Positions 1 to 13,834 of a DNA stretch of 64,000 nucleotides are shown here, piece by piece; the first letter of the stretch is position 1, and each line of letters opens with the position of its first letter. Under the pieces are notes generated by a model. The model saw nothing but the letters and a program-made list of their open reading frames with translations, had not been told where the DNA came from and searched no databases. The stretch comes from Lactuca virosa. Taxonomy: Eukaryota > Streptophyta > Magnoliopsida > Asterales > Asteraceae. Made by a program: the position numbers and the translations under genes. The stretch lies in assembly GCA_928212115.1 (NCBI GenBank), contig CAKMRJ010003334.1, positions 100,813,613 through 100,877,612 on the forward strand, read 5' to 3'.

Positions 1-1250
1 TTTTAACCCTTTTCCTTTGGCCCTCATATTTTCGAATTTTAGGGTTTGCTAACCCTAGAATTTTCGAAAAAATAGGCAAGGTTGAAACCTTGCCTTACAC
101 CCCAAGATTAGATTTCAAAATACTAAGGTTTTAGGTAGGTATTATCCTTGATAATTATCTTGTTAACTGTTTAATAGGATAATTAGAGATTTTGATATAT
201 CCCTTCCCGAAATTTCGAATACTAGGGGATAAGGTATTAGGTTAAATTAATTATTTAATTTAATGGATAATCTTTATGTGATTTAATAATTTAAATTAAT
301 TGTTTCATTTAGATAATTATTAAATCAAAAGTTTTTTTAATATTTAAAATTGTAAATTAAATAGTATTAATTTTTGAAAATTGTAAATTAGATTAAAAAC
401 CCTAGTATTTTAAATGTTTAAAATACACCCTTATACTATATAAAATTAAAAGTCTAATATTATATATGTATAAGAAAAGTCAGTGTTACCGTTAGTAGGC
501 CTCATTCATGAAGCTGGTAGGGGGGGGTATACGGAAATTGCCTATAAAATGGCGATTGAATGGGTGTCCACTCTCACCCACCGTTTCCTTGACTAGTGGA
601 GGGTTGTTAGCCGAACGGGTTTGATAGGAATTAAATTATCATTAATAATTATAATGAAAATATAAAGTAACTAAATGTTTTTTATAAAATTCCCAATTTT
701 ATTTACTTTAGGAAAATGTGAATTTGATGCTAATCCATGAAAATGCACATTATACTTTATAAAAGTTGTTAGTGGAGTGTGTGTGGTTAACCGGCACAGT
801 AATATGGACTAATAAAGGGTGGCAATGGGTAGCTCGTAAATTATCATTGATTAATGGAGCGTGTGTGGTTAACCGGTACGGTAAATAGGTGATAAATGAC
901 ATCGAGAGTACCAAGCAAATTTGCATGGTTATTCACACCTTGTTTGTGATCCTCGGTATCCCAGTCACAAATGGAAAGTGCATAATCGAGATTAAACATG
1001 CCACTGAATAGTTCAATGAATCTCAAAAGATCTAGGAATTTCATTTAAAACCTAATTCGTTTAAAACTTCATTTTCGTGGTGAAATTAATAAATCGTCAT
1101 TTACCTACCTTTAAATAATTTGCAATTAGATTACGACATCCCTCTTCTGAATTGTGATTTATTTAGTTGGGTCCTAGCCTTAATATTTCGTTTGGGTGTT
1201 ATATTAAGGATTTTCTCATCTAATCAAAACTTGTCCTTCTTCTTTTTCAG
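1..1250 (+). other. 5' leader of copia-1
   Basis: Long untranslated leader before gag. It is AT-rich to about 470. From about 480 to 1050 it aligns by eye with 24360-24920, the same place in copia-2, including a Gly-rich-looking G tract at 522-529, a CACTCTCACCCACCG block and two copies of a GTGTGTGGTTAACCGG motif (about 780 and 862). No supported reading frame is seen. The conservation may mark packaging or translation-control RNA structure; that is inference. Confidence 0.7.
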
Positions 1251-2180
1251 ATGTCTACCTCAAACAATGCTTCGGGTTCCTCCAACAACAACTCCTCAAA
1301 CACCTTCTCGCTCTTGAGCATCTGTTCCAAGGTCACATTCGATGGACCCAATTCTAATGATTGGATGCGCAACATTAGGATGTCCTTGCGATTCGAGGGC
1401 AAGGAATATGTTCTCGAGAAAGATCTGAACGAGATAGATGAATCTAAAGCTACTCCTGAAGAAATAACTGAGTATAAGACCCACTGCAAATATGCTACCA
1501 AAGTGTCATGCATCATGGTGGAAACTATGACTCTTGAGCTACAACGGTTTTATGAAGACTATTAGCCTTATGATATGTGCAAGGACTTCATGGAGAAGTA
1601 CCATGAAAGAGCACGTAAAGAAAGGTATGAGATAGTCAAATCATTCATAACCAGCAAGATGAAGGACAAAGAGTCCATCACGACCCACTTGATATTGTCT
1701 TGCACTTATTGCCTAGTTGTTATGATCAGTTCACAATGACTTATCATTTGAACAAAGAGGAACCATGTTGAACCAGCTCCAAAGCTTGTTGAGAACTGCT
1801 GAGAGTGGAATGAAGGGAAAGGGTATTGCCTCCACTCCTACTGCTGCTGCTCCAGTCCTGGCAATTGCGCAAGGGAAGGGTAAAAAGAGGAAAGCTCCCT
1901 CGAAGAAAAACTGGAAGGGAAAGTCCCAAGCATGGTCTTCTAGTAGTGGACCCAAAGGAAAATCCAGTACTGACGCCCCTCTTGCCTCAGATCCAAAGGA
2001 GGCAACGTGCTTCTACTGCCAAGACAAGGGGCATTGGAAAAGAAGCTGCCCCAAGTACTTGCAAGATATTAAGGATGGCAAGATCAAGCCTACCTCGGCA
2101 TGTATTTACACTATTCTGTCTAAAAACTCATCATATTCTAATTCTTGGGTCCTTGATACAGGATGTGGTTTTCACATTTT
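1251..2180 (+). pseudogene. gag: copia-1 gag and start of protease
   Basis: The product would be the capsid/nucleocapsid polyprotein. The start ATG at 1251 follows a pyrimidine-rich stretch and opens with a Ser/Asn-rich N-terminus, then a gag core containing DWMRNIRMSLRFEGKEYVLE. The frame breaks at an in-frame TAG at 1563. A deletion near 1685 shifts the frame, which resumes from about 1765. A lysine-rich basic region follows, then an intact CCHC zinc knuckle (CFYCQDKGHWKRSC, about 2009-2050). The aspartic protease motif VLDTGCGFHI is at about 2150-2180, where another frameshift occurs. Family assignment is secure; the gene is non-functional. Confidence 0.9.
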
Positions 2181-3314
2181 GCTCTGACTTGCAGGGACTA
2201 AGAGAAAGTAAGGATGTGGAGCATGGGAAGATGAACTTGATAATGGGCAATAGGAGATCGTCACCTGTTACCAAGATCGACGTTTATTCTTTAGTGCTTA
2301 ATAGTAGGCTATATTTAGACTTAAATAATTGTTGCTACTCGTCAGCAATGACGAAGAATATTATTTCCTTTCATGGTTTGTACAGACAAGGTTTTAGATA
2401 TTCTTTTGACAATGAGAATGGATCTATTTATGCTTATTTTAATGATGTATTTTATTTTGAAGCATTACCTTGTGATGGTGTATATGAAACTATGATGGTT
2501 GTAGACAATTTAGGAAATAGTGTGTTGCAAATTGATTCGTCTAATGGTTTAGACAAAGCATGCTTGTGGCATTGTCGTCTTGGACATGTCAACAAGAAGC
2601 GCATTTCCCAACTCCAAAAGGATGGAGTGTTGGAATCATTTGACCTAAGGCCAAATGATACATGCGAATCTTGTTTGCTTGGAAAGATGACTAAATCACC
2701 TTTTACTGGTACTTGTGAAAGAGGTGAAGGATTGTTGGATCTCATACACATGGATGTGTGTGGGCCCTTCAGATCCACCACAAGGGATGCAAATCGATTC
2801 TACATGATTTTTACTGATGATTATAGCAGATATGGCTATATCTACTTAATCAAGCATAAGTCGGAAACCTTTGAAAAGTTCAAAGAGTTCAAGAAAGAAG
2901 TCGAGAATCAATTGGGTAGGAAGATAAAGATGCTTAGATACGACAGAGGCGGTGAGTATCTTAGTATCGAGTTCCACGACAACCTCAAGGAATGTGGAAT
3001 TGTTTCACGATTGACACCTCGTAGGACACCACAACTTAATGGTGTAGCTGACCTTGTTGGACATGGTTCATTCCATGATGATTCGAGCTTCACTTCCAAT
3101 CTCATTTTGGGGGTATGCCTTAGAGACTGCCGCCCATATTCTAAATCTAGTCCCGAAAAAGAAGATTGTCAAAACACCTCACGAGATATGGACAGTGAAG
3201 GTTCCCTCGTTGGTACATATCAAGGTTTGGGGTTGTGAAGCTTTCGTTAGACGAGAGACTCACGAAAAGCTTGAACCTCGAAGTGAGCAATGTATTTTCG
3301 TCGGCTACCCATAG
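2175..3314 (+). pseudogene. int: copia-1 protease C-terminus, GAG-pre-integrase and integrase
   Basis: The frame continues after the protease frameshift. A GAG-pre-integrase segment contains the zinc-binding HCRLGHVNKKR ... CESCLLGK pattern (about 2570-2690). The integrase catalytic core follows: the first aspartate lies in LIHMDVCGPF (about 2740-2770) and the second region in LRYDRGGEY (about 2932-2960), where the usual second aspartate is retained. The catalytic glutamate region is damaged: a deletion/frameshift near 3048 removes the residues after LNGVA, and reading resumes in another frame from 3054 to a stop at 3312. It would integrate cDNA into host chromatin; it is clearly inactive. 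Confidence 0.88.
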
Positions 3315-3594
3315 AATCCTTTGGATACTTGTTCTACAGACCTAGTGAGAATGTGGTCTTCGTAGCATGAAGGGGAGTCTTTCGCGAGAGAGAACTCATA
3401 TGCAAAGAGGACAGTGGGACTACAATTGATCTTGAAGAATTCAAGAGTCAAGCGATGAAGGAACCTCTAACACTAGCACTCAACCTGAGGAAGAAATTCA
3501 TGTTGAACCTATTGACGAATCATTACCTCTTAGACGTTCCACTCGAGTTAGAATGGCACCTGAGTTTTATGGCTTCCATATTACTATAGATGGT
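3315..3594 (+). pseudogene. copia-1 integrase-RT linker remnant
   Basis: Between the integrase and RT domains. Short stretches read as an acidic, Ser/Thr-rich linker (for example around 3505-3560, ending in PLRRSTRVRMAPEFYGF), but with several frame changes. This is the usual low-conservation spacer of copia Pol. No separate gene is supported. Confidence 0.6.
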
Positions 3595-4461
3595 GATACG
3601 TTTACCAGTGATAGTACACTGGTGAATTTGGATGAGCCTTCTAACTACAAGGAAGCCATGGCGGGCCCTGAGTCTGCCAAGTGGAAAGAGGCAATGGACA
3701 GGTAGATCAAGTCCATGTATGACAACAAAGTTTGGAATTTGGTTGATGATGTACCAGGTCGTAAGACAGTTGGGTGTAAATGGATCTTCAAGAAGAAGAC
3801 TGACATGGATGTAAAGGTACACACTTTCAAGGCTCGAATGGTTGCGAAGGGCTTTACTCAAACCCCAGGGGTTGACTATGATGAGACCTTCACACCAATG
3901 GGTAAGATTAAATCTATTAGGGTTATGTTAGCCATAGTTGCGTTTCATGATTATGAAATTTGGCAAATAGATGTCAAAACCGCTTTCCTTAATGGAAATT
4001 TGGATGAGGATGTTTACATGAGTCAACCAGAGGGTTGTGTGGATACTAAGTACCCCAATAGAGTGTGTAAGCTTGAGAAATCAATCTATGGATTGAAACA
4101 AGCTTCTCACATATGGAATCTTGTCATCTTTGAGAAAGTCAAAGAGTTTGGTTTCTCTAGGAGTGAAGATGAGTCTTGTGTATATGTTAAAGCTAGTGGG
4201 AGTATAGTCAGTTTTATGGTATTGTATGTCGATGACATACTACTCGTAGGAAACGAAATTCCAACCTTGCAGGAAGTTAAGTCCTGTCTTGGAAAGTGCT
4301 TCTCTATGAAGGATCTGGGAGTGGCTGCCTATATTCTGGGAATAAGTATTCTAAGGAATAGGAGTAGAAGACTAATTGCACTTAGTCAAAGTACTTACTT
4401 GGATAAGGTGCTAAAGCGTTTTAGCATGGAAAATTCCAAGAAAGGAAAGTTACCTATCTAG
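3595..4461 (+). pseudogene. rt: copia-1 reverse transcriptase
   Basis: Copia-type RT (RVT_2). The frame begins before 3640 and crosses a TAG at 3703-3705, then runs open to a TAG at 4459-4461. Visible motifs are WIFKKKTDMD, ARMVAKGFTQTPGVDYDETF (finger/palm), QIDVKTAFLNG, LEKSIYGLKQAS and the catalytic box LYVDDILLVGNE near 4225-4260. The YVDD catalytic aspartates are intact. It would copy genomic RNA into cDNA in virus-like particles. This is the best-preserved domain of the element, but the flanking stops mean no full Pol can be made. Confidence 0.93.
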
Positions 4462-5217
4462 AGCAATACCAAACTGAGTAAGACTCAGGGACCGAGTACA
4501 AATGCCGAGATAGCAGAAATGAGTCGATTTCCATACGCTTTCGCCGTTGGATCGATCATGTATGCTATAACATGTACTCGCCCTGATGTGGCTTTTGCTT
4601 TGAGCATGGTTAGTCGATATCAGGGAAACCCGGGTAAGGCTCACTGGATAGCGGTTAAGAACATTCTTAAGTATCTGCGAAGAACTAAGGACTAGTTCCT
4701 TGTGCTTGGTGGCAATGATGACTTAAGAGTTACTGGGTATAGTGATGCCAACTTTTAGACAGACAGGGACAACTTCCGTTCTCAATCTGGCTGGGTGTTT
4801 ACCCTTAATGGAGGAGCTGTGACTTGGAAAAGTTCCAAGAAATAAACAGTGGCTGATTCAACCTGTTAATCAGAGTACATTGCAGCGAGCGAAGCATCGA
4901 AAGAGGCTATATGGTTGAAAAACGTCATCGGAGATCTTGGAGTAGTGTCAGTCGTAAAGGATCCCATGGAGATTTTCGGCGATAATGAAGGAGCGGTTGC
5001 CTTAACCAGGGAACCGAGAGATCGTGGTAGATCAAGACATATCGACATAAAATATCACTTTATTAGACATCGTGTGGAAGAAGGAAACCTCGTTGTGAAG
5101 AGGGTATCATCGGAAGAGAATCCTACAGATCCCCTCACAAAGGGTCTGAGTAGGATTAAGCACGTTCAACATGCTAGGAGCATTGGTCTTACGGATGATA
5201 TTAGTATTAGTGATTAG
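4462..5217 (+). pseudogene. rnh: copia-1 RNase H domain
   Basis: The same frame continues from the RT. In-frame stops lie at 4693, 4756, 4843 and 4867. Recognisable copia RNase H blocks include CTRPDVAFALSMVSRYQ, VTGYSDANF (first acidic residue), SEYIAASEASKEAIWLK (glutamate region), DNEGAVALT and RHIDIKYHFIRH. The natural C-terminus is at the TAG 5215-5217. Several stops occur where a one-base change from a Gln, Trp or Glu codon would produce them, which fits neutral decay. It would degrade the RNA strand during reverse transcription. Confidence 0.9.
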
Positions 5218-6075
5218 ATAGATACTTAGAAACTTATAACAAATAAATGTAATTGACATTTGATGATTAAGTAATGGAGAATTATTTATAAGTATTGTTT
5301 ACTATCTTTTGTCAATTGTTTATCATTGTGTTTCAACTTTGCATGTTTTACTTCCCCGAATAATATGATTATTCAAAACATCCACAGCCGATCATACTTT
5401 GGAAGTAAGTAGTGAATTAAGACTATCATGAATCTGGTTGTAGATTGTCTAAGTGTTTAGACATAGCAATGGCTTGCTGCAACATTCATGAGTACTTTTG
5501 AAATGGGAATTTGAGTATTGGATTAAACCCACGCTCATAGAATTACTTCATGGAATTTATCACGAGTAATTATGAGACGATAATATCGTATAATCTTTAA
5601 ACAAAGATATATGAGTTGTTGTTTACGAGTTGGTTGTGCATTGATAATGCGTAAACGCATTAGTAACATGATGTTATAAAACGTATTATTGTGTATGATT
5701 TGATGAGTAAATAGTACAAGCATATAAGTCAAAGTTTATCTGTTCCTTTTTCCCTAACGGGAAAAGTGATATCTTGGGCCCGTCGATGATTTGGTGTTGA
5801 CTTATGTGTCGGGCCCGGTCAGGACTTAATTGATGTGTTCAATTGTAGTTCTTTGTCATTACCAATCATAAATCGGGAAACAAACTTTTATACAATGAGA
5901 ATGGTTTTATTCCATGTCATTTGTCCACATGATATCTTGCAGAACGGAGGATTATATGATCCCTTATCTTAGGACACGTAACTGACTGGGTCAGAATTCG
6001 ACAGCAACTTTGAGAGCTACCATTTGCTAGTCAGATTTTGAAGTCATACTTGCAATTATAGATATTAGACTTATC
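5218..6075 (+). other. 3' noncoding region of copia-1
   Basis: No supported coding sequence. A block around 5330-5560 (starting CATGTTTTACTTCCCCGAA) is repeated in copia-2 at about 41455-41680, so it belongs to the family's 3' untranslated region. Confidence 0.7.
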
Positions 6076-6087
6076 CAAGTGGGAGAC
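6076..6087 (+). other. Polypurine tract of copia-1
   Basis: AAGTGGGAGAC-like purine run immediately 5' of the 3' LTR, the expected plus-strand priming site. Copia-2 has AAGTGGGAAAC in the same place (about 42203-42214). Confidence 0.75.
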
Positions 6088-6935
6088 TATTGGATTAGGT
6101 GTCTAAGCCCATAACTATAATTGGTATGTACTTGATTTGATAGTATCATTGTCCTTTTGGGTTGCCTTCACATTGACAACTAGACAGGATAACTATTGAA
6201 GAGAGAGGTTAAATTTATTAGTTGGAATAATAAATTGGTATATAAAATGATTTATTAATATGTTATGAGAATAATATATTAATTAGAAATCATATTATTA
6301 ATTAGTATTTAATCATAAATTAATTTGGAGTTAATTTTGGGATTAAAGGAACTGATTAAAAGTATAGGGATTGTTTTAAAATTACTTGATAGTTGTGGTT
6401 TTGGGCTCTTGGATCACCCTTATTGGGGAGGGCCGAAAATCCTTAGAATATTCTAGAGGATTTCGTCCAAGCCTTAAGGAAGGGAGTCCATGGGCTACTT
6501 AGGCCCTAAGCTAAGGGATTAGGGTTTTCCACCTCAAAACCCTAGCTGCCTCAACTATAAATAGACCACCTATCCCTCATGATTTCGGGCGCCTCTAAGA
6601 ATCCCTAGAAGAGCCGAAATTCTGAGCAAGTATCTCCTCTCCCCTGACTCTCATAATCATCCTCTTGCCCTAGTATGTTTGTGAGCCATTAGAGGTACTA
6701 CACTTGTGGTACTTGTTCTCAAAGCTCAAGATCTTCAAGGAATCATTGTTATTACTATATAGCAATAAAGGTATGTGATCTAATCTTTATTACGTTGATT
6801 TCGAAATTATTAGATGCATGCTAGTGTTTCTAGTTTTTTGTGTTCAATGCTTGTATGTCTAATAGTGAAAACATAGATCCTCAAATTAGAGTTGCAGGCA
6901 CACATAGGATTGTTTGCTATGTATAAAACCCATCA
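6088..6935 (+). repeat. 3' LTR of copia-1 (848 bp)
   Basis: Begins TATTGGATTAGGTG (expected TGTTGG; the second base is changed) and ends AAAACCCATCA. It matches the copia-2 LTR at 42215-43062, which is also 848 bp and begins TGTTGGATTAGGTG. A TATA-like CTATAAATAG lies near 6552. The target duplication cannot be checked because the 5' end is outside the window. Confidence 0.88.
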
Positions 6936-7257
6936 TCTTTCACATACCTCCATATTTCTTCACCTTTTTCTTTGCCATCCAAAAATTCTCTCCATTCTAA
7001 CTTTCCAGTGATCATACTCTTCGACAACTAGCAATTGGGATTGCGATGGGCAACCCATGCTATTTGCGATTTGCATTGAATACATTTATTGAGATTGATT
7101 AGAAGCAGCCATTGATGTTTGATATTAGACTTGAAGTGGTATATAGAATAAATTTTATCCTGAACACATAAATGATTGAGATACCAAGGTAATCTTCAAC
7201 CAACTATAATATGTTCTTATGGATTCAAAGGACAACCACTTAGACTCTGATATTAAT
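6936..7257. other. Flank of copia-1; possible internal start of family E
   Basis: No gene seen. Read on the minus strand, 7243-7257 (rc ATTAATATCAGAGTC) resembles a decayed initiator-Met primer site next to the family E LTR, so this stretch may be the truncated internal part of that element. Confidence 0.4.
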
Positions 7258-7836
7258 TGTGAGGACAAGTATTTGAGCAAACAAGGTTTGAAAACTCAAA
7301 ACTTGAGTTAATATAATGTCAATAGTTGCTAATAATAAATGATCCAGTTAAGTAAGGATAAACCAGTCAAGCCTTAAAGAATATAACTCAACAAAGTGCT
7401 CAAATAAAGTAAAGTAAAGTATGAACAATGAACAATATTAAGAACAAGAAGAATGTTAGAAATAAAAGACTGACTGAATAATTCTTGATTTTATTGATGT
7501 GAAGTTGTTCTCAAGTTGCTACAACTTACAAAGTTTAACACTCCTTTTATAGCCAAGGAGTTACAAAATACAAATCTAGTAAAGTGCACATGGACTGAAG
7601 ATCAACAGCCTGACACAGTCGTTGTTGTTGATCTTGTTTGTTGTACTAAACAAGGTAAGAAACACTAAACAACAAAATGTACTTTTACTACTGACATAAC
7701 ATTTCTAACTAAACTTCAGAACAACTTGAACTCTGAACTCTATTCTTCTTGAAAACTTCTTCACCTCGGAACATACATCATGTCGAAAATGGACTTAAGC
7801 TCGGATTGACTAAGGGTCACTTTTCATGTACTAACA
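7258..7836 (-). repeat. LTR of family E (minus orientation)
   Basis: 579-bp block bounded by TG...CA: TGTGAGGACAAG at the left and GTACTAACA at the right. On the minus strand it has a TATA motif (rc of 7541-7552, CTATAAAAGGAG) and is followed by a primer-site-like sequence. Flanks are ttaat and ataat, one mismatch from a 5-bp duplication. It could be a solo LTR or a 5' LTR whose partner is lost. Confidence 0.55.
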
Positions 7837-7841
7837 ATAAT

Positions 7842-8826
<985 letters not shown>

Positions 8827-8840
8827 ATTGTATCATAGCC
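8827..8840 (+). other. Primer-binding site of family B
   Basis: ATTGTATCATAGCC directly after the LTR end; two or so changes from the ATTGGTATCAGAGCC form complementary to initiator tRNA-Met. Confidence 0.6.
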
Positions 8841-11310
8841 ATGTTTTATATGTTAGAATGATTTTTTTATGTTTGATAATCTTTGGTTTTTGAAAAACAA
8901 GCATGGATTTCTTTTGGTTAAGAAATGTCCATATTTGTTCTCTTTGGCAACTTGTTAGAAATTGTTTATATTTATATATAATCATTTTCATGCATTTTGG
9001 TTATATAAAAGTTGCATTAGAAAAAAAAGTTGTTCGTTATTATATTTGATAGGTTGTTGTGTATAAACAAGCCATTTGGACCTTTGTGTTGTGTTTGGTT
9101 GATATTTATTTTTTCATAAGATGTAATAGATAAATATGTATTTTTTTCATTTGTTTATTTGTTGCAATAAATTAGTTAGACTTGTTGTATTTTTAAAAAA
9201 TATAACAAGATGAAGAAATGACCATTTTGAAGATGACTTAACCACTTGAGACCATAATCCCAACCATGAGCTTCTACTCTTGGGTTTGGGCTTAATTATA
9301 ATTATAATGGCTTAAGTGTTACAACTTTTACAACATGAAGATTTGAAGTTCTTTTGCAAACAAGTGTTGTATTGGCAAGTGGGATCTTGAAGACCTTTTG
9401 AAGTGTCCCTTAAGTCCTTTAGGAAAGACTTAATAATTCTTGTGATGACTCACATAAATTATTACCAGACATGGCTTGGTTTATACACATTTTAATGGAC
9501 GCATGTGATGTTTATTTTATGATTATTGTATGTTAAGTTTGATGTATAAAAATGGTTTTTACAAGCTATATATCATTTTATCATAAAATTATACCATTTG
9601 GAGTATGAGTAAAAAAATATTTTAAAGATAACATAAGATGTTTATAAATGGATAATTATAAAAATGTTTTACCAGTTACTGGTTACCGATTAAAAATCGA
9701 TTTTTTGTTGAAATTAGTTTTATTGTAAAACTTATAAATAGTCAACTTTAAAATATTTAAAATGGTTTAAAAGGTGTTTAAAAATTATATAAACTCCATG
9801 TCTTTATAATAAATAAGGAATTTTTATCAAAAAAGACTATAATCGGTTTATAGCGTTATAACGACAAATAATAAAACTAGTGATTATTTTTGCGTCGAAA
9901 CTTAATATTTGATATTGGTTTTTTAAACATAATGCAACATGTTGATAATATGTTTTATGCATGCCAAATGAGAGTTAAAACATAAGTATCATCACCTAAG
10001 TTTTGGTTTATCAAAATATGACTTTTATCATAGGATGTATAAAATTGAGTTTATAAAATAAAGTGAGTTTATTCTACAAATTCATGAAGTCATAAGATTT
10101 TGATTATTAAAGAGAGATTAAAAATAGTGATTTTAGAACTCATCCAAAACTCCAAATCTTAAGAATAAAATGAAATTTTATTAAGACTATTACCGGTTCT
10201 TAACCGCTCTACGACTAAACTTTAAAATATCATATTTTAGTTTATAATTGATCGGGGCTAATGGTAAATAAAATGAAGTTTTATTTAGTACCTAAAGAAC
10301 CTCATAACAAGCGATATGAATTTTACGAAAGGGTACATGAATTTTTGGATGCATGCAATATTCATGAGACCATGTTTTATATAACTATATTTTTAAAACA
10401 TATATATAAAACCTTTTCTTAAAAATACAAGTCATTGACATGATTTTAAAGAACACTCGGTATCATTAGTATGGTCTTAGTGGGAGATGGGTCACCTAAC
10501 CACTAGCATTGTCTTATGATGTTTGAGGTGGTTTTGTATTTTCTAGTGAGGTATGGGTCACCTTGTTACTGGTTAGTTATAATGCCACAAGTTGTTTCAA
10601 GTAGGAAGACTTGATCGGAAACTTTGTGTGATAAAGGTCACCTAAGCATTAGAGGTCCTAGGCATAGATGGGATAAAACATGACAAGTTAAGCAATAGTT
10701 GTTTGGGATCCCCTTATCTAGGAGTTACATATCTTATGCAATTGGTAATCGCTACTTACCGAGTTGGATTAAGTGGATGGGATAAAGGGTCACCTACCAT
10801 TTACTTGTTTCGTTACTTGGATCCTGGAATTTAGTAAATTAATTTTTCAGAAACAATAAAAGGTATTAATTTTTACAGACTTAATATTGAAAATACTAAA
10901 TGAAATTTTGTTAAATTATGTATATAACTACTAATACTTATACGCCCTGTAAAACCTTTCTCTTGTTGAGTTTCAAGAGATAGTAAAATTTGATGGTTAT
11001 AATTCCCATACCTGAACAACCTTTGCTAACCAGTCAGTCTGATCATGATGCTTTGATGGATGTATTATTGTGATGATATTGATGTGTCTCACATCATACT
11101 AGAGTAATTAACATTGACTTCCAGAAATCCTCGGATAATTAAGAAACATATCAGATGTTTCATCAAGTAAATCATATATTCATTGAGAACATTAGAACAT
11201 GCTTCAAAACTGTTTAATCATTGAATAAAAGGGATGTCTAAGCGGTTGTGTACTCTAATATACATATAGTGAACTTAAGAGAAATACAACATAAACCCAT
11301 AAATCAAGAA
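8841..11310 (+). other. Family B leader and decayed gag region
   Basis: AT-rich with no usable frame. Three blocks at about 10450-10830 repeat a theme containing GGGTCACCT (10490, 10555, 10640 and again near 12370), which suggests an internally duplicated leader. A gag core is not recognisable. Confidence 0.45.
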
Positions 11311-13800
11311 AGGACCTAAAAGATTAGTGTTGTTTCTATTGTGAAAGAGATTGGACACGAAAAGAGAAAATGCTTCTCTAATCTCATTGAGCTAAGGAAG
11401 TTTGACTTGGACAAGACTTTAGATATCTATATGAAAGAATTATTTATTTTTCCATCATTCACTTGAGTAAATTAGACTCCATGTGACACTAATAATTGAT
11501 ATTATGTGATGATGAGTGGAAGAAATAATCAACTGATTACAAAAAATGGTATTTCATGTTGAAGATATAACAAGTTCTGTTATAGTCTTTGAATAATAGA
11601 TGTTTTGTACCTATTTTATAGGAACATATAACAATTGAAATTTATGAATAAATCTGAATTTACTTATCGATTAATGGATGCTCACATTCATGTTCTGAAA
11701 TGATGTATTATGTATTAAAGAATATTTTATCATAATGTTATTTATGAAGTAAATATATAATCTTTTGTTAAATTGATAGTTCTGATGATAACAACTAAAT
11801 AATCAAATGATATTTTATTCAAACTTATCTATGTCATAATAATAATGACTATATAAACATGAAACGCATATACCAACTTCATAAGGATAGATTTTTTGAA
11901 GGCAAATGAACTTGATTCATCTGATATATGTGAATCATATTTATATGGGAATATGATTCGCAAGTGTCTTTATCTATTAGTGGTTAAAGGACAAGAGGCT
12001 TGACAAATAATTATATATAAGTGATGTATATAATCTTTTCAATAAATGAATAGATTTGGTGATAGACACTTAAGTCAATTTCATTGATGATTTTTATTCG
12101 TTATTGTTGAAACCATTGATTTGCTCAAATTGTTTCATAGTGAAGATTGAAATAAACCTTAATGAGGCCATCATTAACCTTTCGTGGTGAACAAAAGATG
12201 GTTTTTGTAAACCAATTCTTTTTGAAACATATTAGGAGTTGTGGAATTGATTCACGACTCTTTCCGTCAAAAACACTCACTCGTCATTTGTACGACTCTT
12301 GTGACACATGATCACTTGGTCACTTGGATTTGTATTTTGATGTTCGAGGTAGCCTTCATATTCTCTAGTGGGATAAGATCACCTAGCCACTGGTTGAATG
12401 TCAATAGTACAAGTTTTTTAATAGGATAACATAGACCTTGCCATCTGTTATATGATGTTTTTAAAGAACTATTTACTTTATAAAATTTTGGAGTTATGCT
12501 TACTACAAATATATATTGAATATATGTTTACAGCCAAGCAAGTAGATTAAATACTTTCATTAGACTAAGGATGTAATGGTTTATCCTTATCTAAAAGGTA
12601 TATAATTATGGAGCTTATGTTAAAAAATAAGCTTCATCACGTTGGCATCGACTAACTACATTTATGTAGACTATACTAAATGATTGTTTAGGATGAAGTT
12701 TCTACAATCCCACTGATTGTCATTCCAGAACACATATACTTAGAAATTTCACTTTCTAAGTGGGAGCAATATGGATCTTTAAGAGCTAAAGAACCATAAG
12801 CTAAATGCATCAAAGTTTGGAACTGACAAGTTTTTCAACTGTTGTTCGATATGTTCAATAGTTGATTACAAACTAACTGAACATATTAGAGATACATTCA
12901 TGTATGATTATCGAGTACGGGCTTGATTAATCCTCCTCGATATATTATGAATATAAAGAGTAAGTGAGTTTTCAAAGGAGAAAACATAGAAAATCTTTTC
13001 AGATTTAAGCTAACATCTCAAAGTAAGAATCTTCTTTCTTATAACTTATATGCATAGTGTAATTTAATTCTTAATCAAGATGACTCTTGTGTTTTTCTAC
13101 AATGCTAGTGAGAGTGCAGTAACATTCCTAGTCTTGTATTTGATCGACATACTAATTCTTTGAATAGAGATCTATATAGAAAGATCATGGCAACTTAGAG
13201 GAATAAGTAAAATTACGTTAATTATAAAGGATCTTAAAGAGCTTAAGATAAAGAACTATGAGAGAGTTATCTTGTCAAATACCACATGACATGATTCTGA
13301 GCACTCCTCAAAATCCTAGTACAACGTATGATTATATTCCATATGCTTCTGCATTGGATTAATCATATATGTCATGATTATGCATGAAGGTCAGATATCT
13401 CATATGCTTAGAGCATGTCGAATGATACATGTATAATTCGAGAATAAGTCATAGTGTGACTTAAAGGAACATTCTAAAGTACTTGCGAGAACTAAATAAA
13501 TATCCCTAATATGCGAAGTATTTGAAAGAAAGATGTGTTTAAATTGTTACACACATGGTAAACTTCCAAAATATATTGAGATGATTCTCAATCACAACCA
13601 GGCGTGTCCTCATTTTAAATGTAGAGAAAGTTGCCTAAATAGTGGTTCCATGTAGATTTTAATTACAGTTACACATCAGAGTTAGAGTACATTGTTGTTT
13701 GGGGAACCACATACTAAGATGCTAAATGTAGAGTTCATTATGACTATGAGTAATCCCATTACACAACTATTGGTATCTAAGTCATATTTAAGCATCTAAT
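11311..13800 (+). pseudogene. Family B gag-pol remnant
   Basis: Heavily decayed copia Gag-Pol. A zinc-knuckle relic (TGTTTCTATTGTGAAAGAG, reading CFYCER) is at about 11331. At about 13085-13165 an RT relic reads LVLYLIDILIL, corresponding to the LYVDDILL catalytic box with its acidic pair damaged. At about 13340-13470 an IPYASAL block matches the start of the RNase H region of copia-1, and at about 13675 a SELEYIVV-like block matches the SEYIAASEA region. Stops and frameshifts occur every few tens of bases. Order and motifs support copia; no protein can be made. Confidence 0.65.
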
Positions 13801-13834
13801 ACATTATCAGTAGTTTTCTCTATATGTGAGTTAT

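Larger units (their letters stand above)
1..6935 (+). mobile_element. Ty1/copia element copia-1 (5' end outside window)
   Basis: This is a partial Ty1/copia retrotransposon read left to right: leader, gag, protease, integrase, RT, RNase H, 3' noncoding region, purine tract and 3' LTR. Integrase before RT is the defining copia order. The 5' LTR and primer-binding site lie before the window. Many stops and frameshifts show it is dead. Its LTR and leader are closely related to copia-2 (23833-43062) and to the solo LTR at 51687-52466. I did not assign a lineage below copia. Confidence 0.93.

Noticed and set aside
844..1516. Minus-strand frames over the copia-1 leader and gag
   Set aside because: Shadows of the leader and of gag on the + strand.
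1826..2170. Open + frame over copia-1 gag before the protease
   Set aside because: Out of frame with gag here; only the part after about 2175 is real Pol sequence.
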